A stretch of DNA of 64,000 nt from Ricinus communis (GCF_019578655.1 NC_063261.1:23105126-23169125), one strand, 5' to 3'; shown: positions 47,085 to 60,930, counted from the stretch's first letter. Notes: generated by a model from the sequence alone, not told the origin. Program-made: numbers and translations.

Positions 47085-47950
47085 AGTGGAAGAAGTTGTG
47101 GAGATTTAATATTTCCCTAGAGATTAGACAGTTTGTTTCGGAGAGTATGCAGTGAATCACTGTTAGAAGAGGAGGCCACCTTGATCCAATTTGTTCTTTT
47201 TGTGGGACTGATTTAGAATCTCAATCACGCCTATTTTTTCATTGCCCTTTTGGTAAGACTGCTGTATACAAGTTCACTTCGTCTGAATACCTCAAGACTT
47301 CAATCTGATTCAGTATTGGATGGTTTAACAGAAGTATACCCGCATGAGTATATCGAATTATTTTGTATGGTTGCTTGGGCTTTTTGGGAAGCACGTAACA
47401 AGCAGCTATTTGAACAGAAAGTGTTCTTTAGGTGAATACCAGCGGGCACAATTTAAAATTATTGATACACAACAGCAAGAACAACATGTAACTGCATGGC
47501 AGGTACCTCGATGGGATGCTTATAAGCTCAATACAGATACGGCACTATGGAGATGGTACTGTTGGCTTTGGCTTCAATGTTCGAAACTATCTTAGACAAG
47601 TTATACTGGCAGATGAGTGTTAGTCGGACTGTTGCAGAAGCCTTGGCTTTGAGGTGGGCTATGGAAACAACTATAGACAATGGGATCAATGGCAATAGAG
47701 TGTGAGACTGCAGAAGTTTGGTGGACAGCATTAACGGCAGAGAGAATTATGAATTTGTACATTGATGTCCTTGCAGAGTATCTAGCCTGAGAACAGCAAA
47801 CTCGGGGGCGCATGCTTTAGCTCATTATGCTCAACATGTGGAGATGGATTGAAGAGGTTCTGGCCTCTATCCAATTGTTACTTTCTTCAGATGTAAGACA
47901 TGTTTTTTCACATCAATGAAATCTTTTTTCTTTTTCTCACAATTTAAAAA
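47085..47950 (+). mobile_element. Degenerate LINE fragment (zinc-finger and RNase H region)
   Basis: Plus-strand frames read in order. A WKKLWRFNIPLE-type start is followed by a zf-RVT motif, DPICSFCGTDLES..LFFHCPFG (47175-47255). Next comes MVAWAFWEARNKQLFEQK (about 47367-47422). An RNase H-like region then has W.VPRWDAYKLNTD (about 47503-47540), VAEALALRWAMETTIDNG (about 47633-47686) and an AHALAHYAQHVE-like tail near 47808-47845. It ends at an A-rich 3' end near 47945. Several frameshifts and stops separate the blocks, so it is inactive. It represents the C-terminal third of a plant LINE ORF2. Confidence 0.7.
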
Positions 47951-49404
47951 AGGATAAGTACATATGATACTGTAATAATGTATATATATATAGAATCTGT
48001 TGGATTAGTCTTGATATAAATATACAGCTCAATTTGAGTAAGTTTTAAAGATGGAGTCTTTTATCATTCATTTATAACTAAAACATATGAATAATAATGC
48101 ATTTAAATACTAGAATATAATGCATCTAAAGTATTTGATATTTTTTTTTCCTTTTTCAAAAATACAATAACATAGAATTAAGTGCAATGTATGTGTTAAG
48201 AGTATCCTGACAAACTCTTAAATCATACTCCTCTATTATAAATAATATATGCAAAATTTAGACACTGCTACCGAACTCTTAATTCATATCTTTTTTATTG
48301 TTAAAAAAATATATAAAAATTAGACTTTCAAGATGCTCTTTAATTTATCATCTTTTACTAATATGACTTAGAGGAAGAAAAAAATGTCTTTTAAGTATAT
48401 TTATTATTTTTTTCTTATTTTTTAAAAATCATATTCTTTCATCTTACTCATTTCTTTTTTTTTATTAATAAAAATTAATTAAAGAGTAAAATAAAAAATA
48501 ATATTACAATACACATATTTTAAGATAAATTAAAATAAAAAATTAATTATTCACAATTTATAATAATGCATATAAGAAATATTGCTATTTATGCTCTAAT
48601 AAACCGAGTGAAAGAAGTGGTCCAAGATCCCAAACTTAGCATATGAAAAAAGAAAAAAAAAAAAAAGAAAAAAAAGAGAGGAAGTAAAAGATCTAACACT
48701 CACCATAAATACTTGGGGTAGTGTATTAAAAGAACACAAAGTCGATGCCATGTCTTTGGAGCCCAAGCAAGGACTTATCCTCAAAATGGGTGGTCCTTTC
48801 CACAGTTATTGCGTCTCCTCCGCTACTATGTTACAAGATTATCCATGTTCACAAATGAAAATGATTTCACTTTTTAAGCAGAAATTGAATTTTTTTTTTC
48901 TTTTTTGTTTTTTTAAATTAAATTTGCTTCTCTGTTAAAATTTATATTAATTTGGAAAATTAGAAGTTTACAGTGTAATTGAGGGGCTACTATGTTTTCT
49001 TAGTGGTCTCAATTATCTTTTGGGACATCAAAATTATAATTAAACTTAATGGGATGTCTAATAGCTCAAGTAAGATTTTTAAAATGAAAAAAGATTATCA
49101 TATATAGTTGTAATAAAATATTTTATTATTTATTGAAAAAATGACTTTGATATTATAAGAATGAATTCCAAACTGAGCGTATTGTTTCTCCTATCAATAT
49201 AAATTAGCTAAGATCAAATCGATATATAAGCTGATAGGTCCAAATTATATATAGATATTTTAGAACTTTAATGATATATTTCTATATATAATATGGTGAA
49301 AATATGTGTTTTTACCTTACTAAGCTTAATTATCTATTGTTAGATAATATTAGCAAAAGAGAAAAAGTATAGAACTAAAAATTAAGATGTGTGGACCTGC
49401 TATT
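47951..49404. other. Gene-poor intergenic region
   Basis: AT-rich, low-complexity A and T runs around 48640-48675 and 48890-48915. No gene is seen. Confidence 0.5.
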
Positions 49405-50465
49405 TGTTATATTGGCAAAAAATTATAAGGCCCAAAAGGGACATTTTAGTTATTTTGTATTATTATTCGGATTTATATTAAAAGTTATTTATGAGATAAT
49501 ATTTAGTAAAGATAAGTATACCTATAGTCTTATCTACTAGATAGACTTATATTAGATATATATATTTTTAGGGAGACTTACTTAGGGGAGGATTCTTCGC
49601 TATATATGTCTTTGCAAATCTAGTCCTAAAAGAAGGAAAAGAGCTCTCTCCCATCGGCTCTCTGCATTTGTCTACCATTATTTTCTCTATAGTTTTTCTA
49701 TAAATACTTTAGTTTAGTTTTCATTACTTTTTTTAAGATCTAAGAAGCTTTTTAAGATTTAAAGAGTTTTTTCAAGAAGTGGAGAGTGATGACCAATCAT
49801 CTTCCTATTTGAAGAAATTTTGGATCTAGAATGAGCTTTTATTTTATTGTTTTACGTATTTCTATTTAATATCATATGATCATTGGATTAAATATATTAG
49901 ACTATTTTTCATAAGTGTTTAGTTTAGCCTTTTTACTTTTGTATGAACCTTGTTATTATTTAATGAATGATTTCTTTATCTTCATATTTTTATTATTTTC
50001 AGTTATTGTTGTTAGTTAACCATCATATTAATTTAATAATAGTAATTGTTATGAAAATATTTAGGTTGAATGTATTAGAGACACCATCTTTGCTTCTTCT
50101 ATATTGATAGAAAAAACTTTAGTTGCATTATTAATTTAAATGGCTATAAAGTTTATTATACTTAGTAAACCCTTTGTTTAATAAACTATAATTGAAACAT
50201 TGCCATTTACTTAGTAATTTTTTTATTTTACTTTAAATTTAGATCTAATGAATGAGATTATAGTTTATTATACTTTATTTTATGAATATTATTTTGTCAA
50301 ATATTAGTTTAGCATGTTTAGATTTATTTTTATTATTTTATATTAAAAATTAGTTTATATAATAAATGACTTCGTACTTTCTTGAGAAATCGACCTCGTG
50401 GTGAACTTACTCTTACTATAGGAACGGGTCATGCACTTGCGAGTACTAACTTAGACGCATCATAA
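49405..50465 (+). mobile_element. Probable solo LTR or LTR remnant (Ty3/gypsy-like)
   Basis: Begins near a TGTTATATTGGC motif. It carries a promoter-like TATAAATA at 49699-49706, preceded by the pyrimidine-rich CTCTCTCCCATCGGCTCTCTGC, and ends with an ACCTCGTGGTGAAC...GTGCACTTGCGAGT-like segment (about 50390-50440, here GTCATGCACTTGCGAGTACT) and GACGCATCA. That ending is the kind found at the 3' edge of long LTRs in plant gypsy elements. No second LTR or pol-like coding sequence is seen nearby. The boundaries are my estimate and a target-site duplication was not identified. Confidence 0.4.
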
Positions 50466-51495
50466 GCTAAACAATAATTATATTTTATAAATATTTTAAT
50501 ATACTAACAAAATCAAAAAATTAAATTAATTAATTAATTATGACAATCTTTTTAAAATTTACCTTTTAATGTAGTTGGTTTATTACTTTTATATGTTATA
50601 AATAATTATTATTTTATTTTATTATAACTGTCACTTTTTAGTAACTTACTGGGATTAAGAAAATATTTAATATAGTTAATTACAAAAAAAATTAACTAAA
50701 TTAGACTAATTTACTTTTTAATAAATATTTTAAAATTTATTTTTATTATTTATTCCAACATAAAAATAAAATAAAAAAAATTATTTTGTGTTGGATATAT
50801 AAAAGTAACATATAATTGAAGTTTTTTATTTAAAAAGGAAACAATTGTAATGAAATAGATAAAATATAATATAAAAATATATTAATTAAGATTTATTAAT
50901 TCCTTCAATTGATTTTTGAATAATAGTTTTAAAACAATTAAATACAATTCAGTAAATAAAAAGAAATAAATACTACCTCACAACAATATCCTATGGGACC
51001 CACATAAAATAACTCAAAAGCACTCGTGATAAAAAGGAGGGGCCCATAGATTCCATGTGAACAACAAACAGTTGATAAAAATTGTGTGGGCCCAAAAATT
51101 TCTTGATCAAATAAAAATAAAATAAATCCAACGGAAAAATACCACGTTTTATTAGAGATGTAAACGGTGAGCGTGTGATGAGATGACTTGCGTGTCTACG
51201 ATGTGACCGTTGACCAAACAGGGGCCTTATACTGCCGCTTTGTTGTGGAGTGGCGGGGGAGAAAGAAACTATTAAACCAAGAAACCAACCAAAATATAAC
51301 TTTGTCATCTCTCTCCATCCAACTTGTTCTGTAGGGTTCTTTTTGAACACTGTCTTATAGGGTCAGGTATTGGAAATTAGCAAACATGCCCTAAAGAACC
51401 CAATATGTAACACATAATACTACTAATATTTTCACATCAGTATCATAGTTATTCAATTATTGGTGCAAAATATATATATACGTAGGAGAGTAAAA

Positions 51496-51547
<52 letters not shown>

Positions 51548-54500
51548 TGACAGGCTAGGGTTTACCCACTTGCAAAAAGGTTGTTTTGGTTCTTACCACA
51601 ATGAGGAATATGAAAAGGGGGTCTACAACAGTAGTTTTTGCCTTAAATAAGTATGCATCAAGCTATATTTACCATGGGATAAAAGCTGTTTCTTTATTTT
51701 TTTGAATTTTACCCTTTTAAAAATATACTTTAATTTTTAGTATAGAAGTTGCTATTTAGATTAGCCCTTCAATGTCAAATGGCTTCTTAAATTCTGAATC
51801 AAGATATTCCGTAAGGTGTACTGATTTTAAGCACTATTAAAAGTCACAACTCTATTAATTCTTAGAGGATTTTAGGAATTACCACTTCTTGATCTAAATT
51901 CATTCGAAAAAATAAAACCAAAGCAATGCAAATGATCCGTTCACTGATAATAATGATTACAATTAGAAAGAAGTTTTTCTTAATTTAGTTTCAATTTATA
52001 TTTAATTTACCTTTGTCAGGAAAGAAAGCCTTATTTAAAGCATAATCATTGGAAAATTCTTCAATTTTATATCACCATGTCGATGAAATGAGGAGAGTGA
52101 CAATTCTTACAAGATCAATTCCAACTATCTCTTCATATTAAATCATAATGCATCATATTTAGCTCCCAAATCAACAATAATTATTTTTTATTAGTTTTAT
52201 ATAGTGAAGGGCCATCAGTAAATTTCACTCACAATTCCTAAACCTATTAATGTCCTTAAGCTTCACCCCAGAAAGTGTTTCAATTTTAAATTTGTTTCTT
52301 AAGTCCTCTTACCTTATTGAATTTTTTTTTAATATAAAAAATAAAATAAAAATCTAATATCTTAATTTTCATTTGGTAATTGGTATTCTAACATATGAGA
52401 ATCAATAAAATTGGAATTTCTCGTGGATCATCTATCCGTATTAATAAAAAAAATCAACATATTAATGATGAATAATATGTAATTATAATAGTTTATTAAC
52501 TATCAAATTCCAATGAATAAAACATAAAATAAAAATATTTGGGATGACTAATATTTTAAAAACATAAATACACCCGATACTTTTGACACATTTTCTTGTA
52601 AGAAAGATGAAACAATGAATATGAACTTTATATATATAAAAATTGTAAAATTAAACCAAAACAACTTTACTCAAAAGGAAATGTGATTTTGTGAAATCAA
52701 TCAATGTTGAAGTTAGAGATAACTTTCTAAATATACACAGTAGAAGGATTAGGGACCCCATGAAAAAGAAGGATGCATTGGAAAGTTAACTAATAGAGCT
52801 TAAAAGTCTTGATTTCAAGATTACAGAATCAATTTCCAATCATTTTTTGTGATCTTGTGTCTCCCCTAGAGATTTAACCAATCTTTGCAATTTGCATGCT
52901 TAGCATCAATTTTTTACTCAGCAGGCTTACTTAGATAGACCATCATTATCTTACAAGAATTCAAACTCATATATAAATTATAAGCCAAAATTATCAATCC
53001 ATCAATATATAAGTTTCACCATATCTTAGTAAGGTGAGACCACCATTAAAAGCGAACTTCACTAAATTATATAAAGTCCAATGGACCTCCTACCGCACAC
53101 AAGGACAAATTTTGTTGCATATCTTCAAATTGGATTTCATTTCAATTTATTGTGGAACTTTTGAAAGTCAAACAATTAAAGGGTCCTCTCAAAACAAATA
53201 AACTTCATCATCATTGCCCATTATATTAGTTTTTAATAGTCCTTAGTGCTATAATGGAGGGATTAAATTGCATTTCTTCACTCATTTCTTCCCTTGCACT
53301 ATTATGACCTCAATAAACAAACACACAACAAACTCATTGAACGAGTGCTAAGAAAAGAGAAATATACAAATTATTTAAGAGAAAAATGGCCCAACAACAC
53401 ACATGCAAATATTTAGCAAGATTTTCAATGATGTTATATAAGATGGTTTAGGATCGTGTAGGGGTGGTGATGTTTCTTCTTTCTTCATGATCCTATTCAG
53501 TCTACAAGGCCCCCTCTCTACTAAAGTTATTTGGAAGGGATAATCTTTGATTAATTTCTTTTTGTATTTAAGTGTCTCCTTTGGCATGCCAAGCTAAACT
53601 CCAATGATTAATATTCAAATCTTGAAAATCTGTTATGGGAGTGATGTTTGTTTGATTGCCTAGAAAGTGCATAAAAAGAAGGAAAATTGTTAAGGAAAGT
53701 TAAGAATCTTGTTGACCCTAATCAAGAAGTTAGACCAAAGAAAAAGAAAGATGAAGATGAGAAGAAAGCATGGAGATGAATAGGAAAAGATGGTAAGACC
53801 TATACTAATAATAATTTGTCTTAGCCCACAATGGAGCCGGAAAGTGGAGTTTTGTGATGATTTGTGAACTATTTTAACTCCTAGTAGCATGGGAAAGAGT
53901 TTAGGAATACAACAATAAAGCAAACTAAGAAAACAAATATCATATGTGGCAGTTATATTTTCAACCGTTAAATTTGAATAAATAATTATAAAATTATTCT
54001 TATTGTATAACTCATATGAATTATAATATATGTTCTCCATATTATTCCTTAAATCAAGAAAGAATAATTTTATTATTAAATCAAGAAAGAAGCCTACTCT
54101 TATCAAAAATTTGAAATCAAACTAATAAAATGCTTAATGTGAATCCTTGACCTATCAAGAAAGCAATGGAATTTGGATACTCAAATTTCAAACGAAAGGA
54201 CAGTTAGGAAAATGGCAAATCAGCAGTTATTTTTTGATAAGTGTTGGAGAATGAATAGGAAAACAATGATGGGAAAGAACCCAACTTTTTAATGTTTAAA
54301 TTTTACACATATGCCATGAGACTTATCATCCTGTTCGTGATAACTTTTAATATTCTTACACATAAATGCAGCTACCAACATTTAAAATCATATTCACATA
54401 TATGGATAATTTATTTGTTTATTTTTTCTCTAAAAAAAATGGGTTCTTTAGATAGAGCTAGATGTCAATCTCTTTAGCTCTTAGCTGCAGATTGAAGGGC

Positions 54501-56600
54501 ACTCTTGCATACAATTTTTTGAAAAGAAAAATAATACTACATAGCTCGTTCTTACACACAATCAACTAGGCAAAAAGTGCAACAAAAAAATGGGATGTTT
54601 AGCATCTTTCATAAAAAAGATTAAAACAGACTTAGATTATTTATTAGGGTATTTCAATTTTTGAGGGGGAAAGAGTTAAAGAGAAGATTCACCTGCTCAA
54701 AATAATAATATTAGATTAAAATTATCGAATTCATATAAATTGAGAGTTTTAATACTGTCGATATTTATTTATTGAACTCGATAGACAGAGATATATATAC
54801 TTAACATAGATAGATAATTTCCTTTTAACGGATTTATAACTCAAACTCTTCTTAGATCGAAATTAGAGATTACTCAAAGTTACTTCAATATGTTTACTAT
54901 CAAACAACCTTGGTATTACATATAGTAGAGTATTAACACAAAAAGTTGGAAGGATAAAACAACAAGAAGAGAGAGGAAAAGGAAATTGGCCTATGGGATT
55001 CCATTGGATTTGGAACAGGAAATGAAATATAGTGATAAATTGCAGCATTATGCTTTATATTTATGTTATTGGAACTGCACCAAATTAAGCTCATGTAAGT
55101 GATTAAATTACAGATATACATAAGAATTTTGAGTTAATTTTTAGATGAGTAAGATTTAATAAAATATAGTGATAAGATCAATTTTTTACACAATAATTAG
55201 AATGCATTGAAGATAGAGACCCTCCCTTCCCTATGTAAACCCCAAAAAAGAAAACAAACAAAACAAATTGCAAGTATGCCAATATCTAATTTTGAATTAT
55301 GAATGATGGAGAAGGTGAGTATATTTTTGTGAACCCATGTGTAGCTCTGGAGGTTCATTGTCAGCAATGGGTTGCCAACCCTGCTATACTTCCAAAGCAA
55401 GTACTGTACTGCTCCTTATTATTATAACTTCATAATTTTATATAAATTATAAAAAAAAAATAATTTCTCCCTTCAAAGGCAAAAAGAAATTGAAAAAAAG
55501 GAAAAAGAAAGAGTTATGATCTGTATATCACAAGCCAAAAAGTTTTTCAACAGACTAAATATATATATATAAAGAAAAACTATGGCTTTCTTATTTTAGA
55601 ATTGAAGATTTATGATTTCCAAAGAGGTTTCCATTTTATTTTATTTTATAGAATGGTCAGAACCTCCATGATACCATCCACACTACACAGTCCACACCCA
55701 CAGTATAAACTACAGGGGAAAACCCAGCTGTTAAATCATATTCATGGACATTAATACCCCTCATTTACATCAATTTTTGCCATTCTTGCCTCCTACATTT
55801 TCTTTCTTTCTTTTTCCTGATTCTCTTCCTGTACTAATGGATTTCTAAAAAAGTTTGAATTTAGAATTTGAGCTCAAAAACTTATAATACTATCATTCTT
55901 TTTACAGTGTATCCACACACATTCAGTGGGGATTTACTAGAATAGCCCCATATAGGATAAGTGGTCAAGTGGTCCAGTTCCATGGTCAATGACTCGAGAT
56001 AGATAACAGGACATAATGGTCATTAGGGGGTTAGATATCACAGGACATTGTGATTTGTGCCCTCACCCCCAAAATAAGTTTGGTAGCTTTGAGCCTATTC
56101 CAAGAGATGACAGCATCTAAGCTGAGAGGATCCTTTTACTCTAAAAAGTTTAGCAGTAAAAAAGAAAAGAAGAAAATTCACAACTTAAATTACTTAGATA
56201 TTTAAAAATAATGAAAGAAAAGAAAATGAAGCATCTTGCCTCTATAGATTATAGACTCTCCCTCACACCTTCAACTACTAAAACTAAAAATTTAATTTAA
56301 TTTAATAATGAAGGCACATTATTGCATTAAAGAAATCAAGCAATGAATTTAAATAGTAATTTTTTAATGTAGTCTAGCACATCAGATCCACACAGAGCTC
56401 ACCCTGCAGTTTAGCTGCAATGGTTGAATGGAATCTCTTTCTCTCTCTTTCAACATGTGAGATCACATAGGAGAGAGATAGAGAGGAAAACCCATTACTT
56501 CAATCATGAAAAGGAGGAAAACCCAGAAATAAAAAATCAAGAACATGAGTTGGATCATCAAGAATTTGAGAAATAACCAGTAGTAGTTTATAATATATAT
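50466..56600. other. Gene-poor intergenic region
   Basis: No supportable gene. 51.0-51.35 kb is less AT-rich and has a 119-codon minus-strand frame (51350-50991) without a recognisable domain. 55.6-56.1 kb is another more complex island downstream of the RTFL gene. The remainder is AT-rich. Confidence 0.5.
51500..51547. repeat. (AT)n(AG)n compound microsatellite
   Basis: About 13 AT units are followed by about 10 AG units. Confidence 0.95.
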
Positions 56601-57106
56601 ACTAAGCTATAGTAATATGTGATGTTTTGATTTCTCTATCAATCTATATATCATAACTGATCTCTAGCAAGTGAAAGCAACAGCAACATTAATTAAGAAC
56701 CCATACCATCCCTTCAAAGGAGATCCAAAGCAGAGCCCAAAAAAATCTAACCCAAGAAACCAAAAAAATAAAAAACAAGAAAGAACAAATACAAACAAAA
56801 AGGCCAAAATTAAATATAACTATTTTATATACATGTATATAAATCCTCAACTTCCTCCTCTTCCTCTTCCTTCTTGGATGCCAAGAAAATGCTGTGCCTA
56901 GAAATTTGGTTTCTTTTGTCTATGTTTTTGGAGCAAACCCAAGAACCCATCTCATAGAAAGACAGAGAAATCAAGAAAGAGGCCAAAACAAGAGAGAGCG
57001 GAAAAAAGAACTTTCAAGATTCAGTCTTTTTGAACCATTTCTCTCTTTCTCTTTCTCTTTATGAATCCCTCTTTATCTTCTTTTTTCTTCCCTCTTTTCA
57101 CTTCTT

Positions 57107-57373
57107 TCAAGAATCACTATAATCTCTCCAACAAATGAGCATAGTAACACACCTTCTCACGATGTAGAATCTAGCTCTTTGTTCTTTAACTAATCTTGCA
57201 CACTTTCTTGTAAAAGAACACCTTCTCTGAGATGATGATGAAGAATTTTTCATGAGTGGAGAAGTTGAAGAACGGACACTTCTTGATGACCCTTCTTTCT
57301 TTGATAGCTTCCATTTCTCATCAAAGTAAAACTGAGGTGGTGCACTGGCACTATGAGTAAGACTAGAAGCCAT
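57107..57373 (-). CDS. RTFL: DVL/ROTUNDIFOLIA-like small peptide
   Basis: Single-exon gene for an 88-residue member of the DEVIL/ROTUNDIFOLIA-FOUR-LIKE family, plasma-membrane-associated small proteins that restrict cell proliferation and alter organ shape when overproduced. The family's conserved C-terminal RTF domain is complete: RKCARLVKEQRARFYIVRRC (57-75) followed by VTMLICWRDY (76-85). The N-terminal half is Ser-rich and variable, as usual. The start at 57373 (MASSLTHS) is chosen from family length and style. The frame stays open upstream to another ATG at 57424, which would add 17 hydrophobic residues. The likely Arabidopsis counterpart is RTFL7 (At3g55515, from memory), supported by neighbouring FKBP20-1 and SDIR1. 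Which paralogue it is cannot be settled from sequence alone. Confidence 0.9.
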   Translation of the reverse strand: MASSLTHSASAPPQFYFDEKWKLSKKEGSSRSVRSSTSPLMKNSSSSSQRRCSFTRKCARLVKEQRARFYIVRRCVTMLICWRDYSDS

Positions 57374-57612
57374 GACAATAACAATAACAGGAAAGAAACA
57401 AAAAAACTTGTCAAAAAGATTCAAGACAAAGATCTCTTTAGCCTCCTCTCAAGTGGGCTTCTCCTCTTCAAGAAAGCAAGAGAGTTTAAAAAAAAAAAAA
57501 AGAGAGAGAGAGAAAGCAAGAAATGGGGGTTACTAAGTGTTCAGATTTGAAAGGAAAAACAAGAAAAATTGAATGTGTGTACTGAAGGAAGAGTGTTGAT
57601 GGGTTAGTGTTA

Positions 57613-57621
57613 CTATTTATA
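57613..57621 (-). promoter_or_regulatory. TATA box of the RTFL gene
   Basis: On the minus strand TATAAATAG lies 240 bases upstream of the chosen ATG, placing transcription start near 57585 and giving a 5' UTR of about 210 bases that is rich in GA/CT tracts. Confidence 0.55.
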
Positions 57622-60600
57622 ATAAGTTAAGAGAGAGTTTAATAAAAAAAAAAAAAAATGGTAGCAGATGGGTGTGGCAGTGGGTATCACCTGGGCCTTC
57701 CTTGCCTCGAGAGGCCCACCATAAAATAACTTTTATCAATTTTTTTTCTTAAAAAAATATTATTAATTATGGGAAGAGAATAATATTATATTGAGGTGGG
57801 TTCCCAATACACACGTCATGGAGGTATGAAAGAGAAAGAAAGAATTGAATGCAGGAAATCTCAGTGATGTGGAGCTGTTATGTAACTATTAAGTAATAAG
57901 TAAACTGTAAAAAAGCAAAAACAAAAGAAATGGTAAGTGAAAAAAAAATAAAAGTAAAAAGGTTGAGGAGAGGAAGAACTTAGAAAAGTAATGGCTGAGA
58001 TAAAAGGGGAAAAGAAATCACAGAAGATCACAGATGAAGATCCTGCCTTTTTGTTTTTCCAGCAATTATATTATATAAGTGGCATGGACAAATTTGTTTT
58101 CTACATCATGCACCTGATTTTCATTTTTGTTCTTCTTTTCTTAGAAAATTATTATGTTCTTTTATTTTTGGTTTTTGGCCTGCATTTGCATGTGAAGTTT
58201 TGATTCATAAATATTATATTTTGCATACTGGATTAAGAGCTGATTTTCTTTTTTTATTATTATTTTTAAAGGTTCAACCGATTAAAATTATAAAATTTGA
58301 TTATTGTTATTTATTAAGTTAGTATTTATTTTAAATTTAAATAATTAGATCTAATTTTGAAAAAATATTCGACTTATCTATATTTTAAGAAATAATTATC
58401 AAAATCCAAAAAAAAAAAAAAAGATATTTCTTAAAAGCAAATTTGACCAGTGCAGTGCCAAACAGAGCTTAGTGTTGTTTAAGAAGCCTCAGCTATCACA
58501 CTTCACACAATGCCAAAAGATAAACTTTTGTGCTTATTTAGCCGTCTGATTTTAATTCGTGCTTATCATTTTTATTCTTGGTTCATGATGCTATTATAAT
58601 CACGCTTTTTTTTCCTTTTAATAACTTTATGGCCACCGAATGTTATTTGGAGGCTTCAATTACGGTTCCATAGAAGCAAAAATCATTAAATTGGTCTTAT
58701 TTGACCACTAGCTCTTCTTATTTCTTTTAATATTGCAACTGCTTGATCTTCACTTTGTCTTATGTCATTTTCTTTTCTTAAAACCTATAAATTATATAAT
58801 AAAAATAACTACAATTATGAAATGATAAAGTCATATCAATATTAATAAATATAAAAAATTAACGAGACTTAAATAATAAAATATATTCAATTTTAATTCA
58901 TTATTGCATGAATTTATTTAAAACTCTGTATAATTGCAGATTATAATTTTTTTTAGATTAAAGAATTTTAAATGTGAAAATTTATAAAATTTTAAAATCC
59001 GTCGGTCCAAATATGGGCATATAGATAATCTCTATTAGGATGTAAGATGATGATGAAATTACATTTATGAGTTGTATAGGATAAAAATTATGAATTGATT
59101 TATTTTTTTTCTCGAGTTGATCAGTCAGATGATTTAATATCATAATAAGTTGAAAAAATACTAAGAAAAACACAAATCTAATATTTTAGCATAATCATGT
59201 TTTTTAAAAATTCAAGAAGTTTATAATACTTTGTTCTTGGGAATAATATCAACTACGAAAATTTTGTGAATCAACAAATAATAGCAGGGAAAGTAAAAAT
59301 TGAGGTCGTGTGTGTTATTATGATGACAATATGGGTTGGAACCCTAGTCAGTGTAAACTCAATGAAACAGGCAGGGACCAGGGGGTGGGTGTGTAGTGTT
59401 AGCATAGCCTCTCATCTCAAGGGACACTTGAGAGTTGAAAATAGCTTTGGACACTAGAACATGCCTACAATCAGACTTTAATACACAACAGAAAGGGTTA
59501 AAACCAAAACCTACCATGCAATATCCAAAATGTCTTTACATTTTTCTCAAGGAAAAAGAAAAAGAAAGGGGATTTTGCAAGGAGAGAACAAGTAACTTGT
59601 AAAAAAGTTAATAAAGTCAGTAAAATAAAAGCAGAACAAGTAACCCAAATATAAAAGAAAAACAAAAATTTATCTCCTTGATTTCTACTCCAAGTCCCCA
59701 ACACAGTAAAAAATTAAGAGATAAAAGATTAAAAAAATGGGACAAAAGATCTTCTTGAATTCCCCAAACAATCAAGAAAATTAAACAGGTGTCAATTTCT
59801 CGAGAAAATAGATGGAGTGCTGGAAGAGAGTTCAACTCGTTTTTTTACCTTCACTTAGAATAGGGTATGGTTAATTATCTATATATACGGACCGACTCTT
59901 GCATGCATTTTCTTCCTCTTTTACCAAATGCAAGAACCCACCGACCATGAAATAAGAGACCCAAAGATCCAAAAAGAACCCACCTCAGGCAACACCAATT
60001 TTTCTGTTTACATTCAAAATTAAGTTGTAATTTGCATTCGTCAAGCCAATTATGGACTTTGTATTTGATTTTCGTTTTATATATATATATTATATATATG
60101 TGTGTGTCAATTTTACATACGAAGCGTGGGAGTGATTATGATTTTTGTCTGGCATTTGGTGAAATGATTTAAGCAGGAAATGACCACACATGAGGAAGTA
60201 GGAAGCATGGCCTCAAAGTTCAATCTAGAATGGAACGGAAAAGTTAGGATCAGCTACAGTTCGAGACTACAAAGGAGAGAGACGTTTTGACCAATTATCA
60301 GCGATTCTGAATTGTGATCGGTTCCATCTTAAGCTTTATGATTTTGTCCCCAATACTGGACGGGACCCATCTTTTCAATCCTTTTGATCATGCTTTTCGC
60401 AATTTTATTGATTTGGATTGGATTCCATAAATTTGTCTACATTTAATTTAACACGTCCACTGTTGCAAATTAACGGCGTAACTAGATATTTCATTAAATA
60501 TGAAATAGACTAACAATAATATTCTTATAATTTAAGTTAAATTAGTTTTATCTTTTTTGGAGTTTATACGAGATTATGATAAAGCGCGCGGTAAAATTTC

Positions 60601-60930
60601 TTTTTTTTTTTTTTGTTTTTATGGTTTTTTAAAAAGTTTTAATTATATTGTATTTTGAAACCGTTTTTATAATATTATTTCTTTGATTTTTAATGTTCTT
60701 TTAGATAAAATTTTAAATAGTAAATTTATAATAATACAAGTTAAAATAAATAAACTTTTAATATTACTATTAGTATTTTTGGTCTAACGAAATTGTGAAA
60801 AAAAATAAAACACTTTAAAATAAGAATTAAATTCATAATAATATAAATTAAAAATAATATCCCTTAAGTACTTTTGTATGTTTTTATATATTTTATATAT
60901 TTTTCAAAATTTTATCAGAAAAAATATTAA
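57622..60930. other. Gene-poor intergenic region upstream of RTFL
   Basis: Upstream DNA of the small-peptide gene. 59.26-60.48 kb is less AT-rich but yields only short unrecognised frames. A (TA)n/(TG)n tract lies near 60078-60107. No gene is seen. Confidence 0.5.

Noticed and set aside
50991..51350. 119-codon minus-strand frame in a less AT-rich island
   Set aside because: No domain, no signal or membrane pattern typical of a family, and no promoter or homologue that I recognise; left unannotated as a gene.
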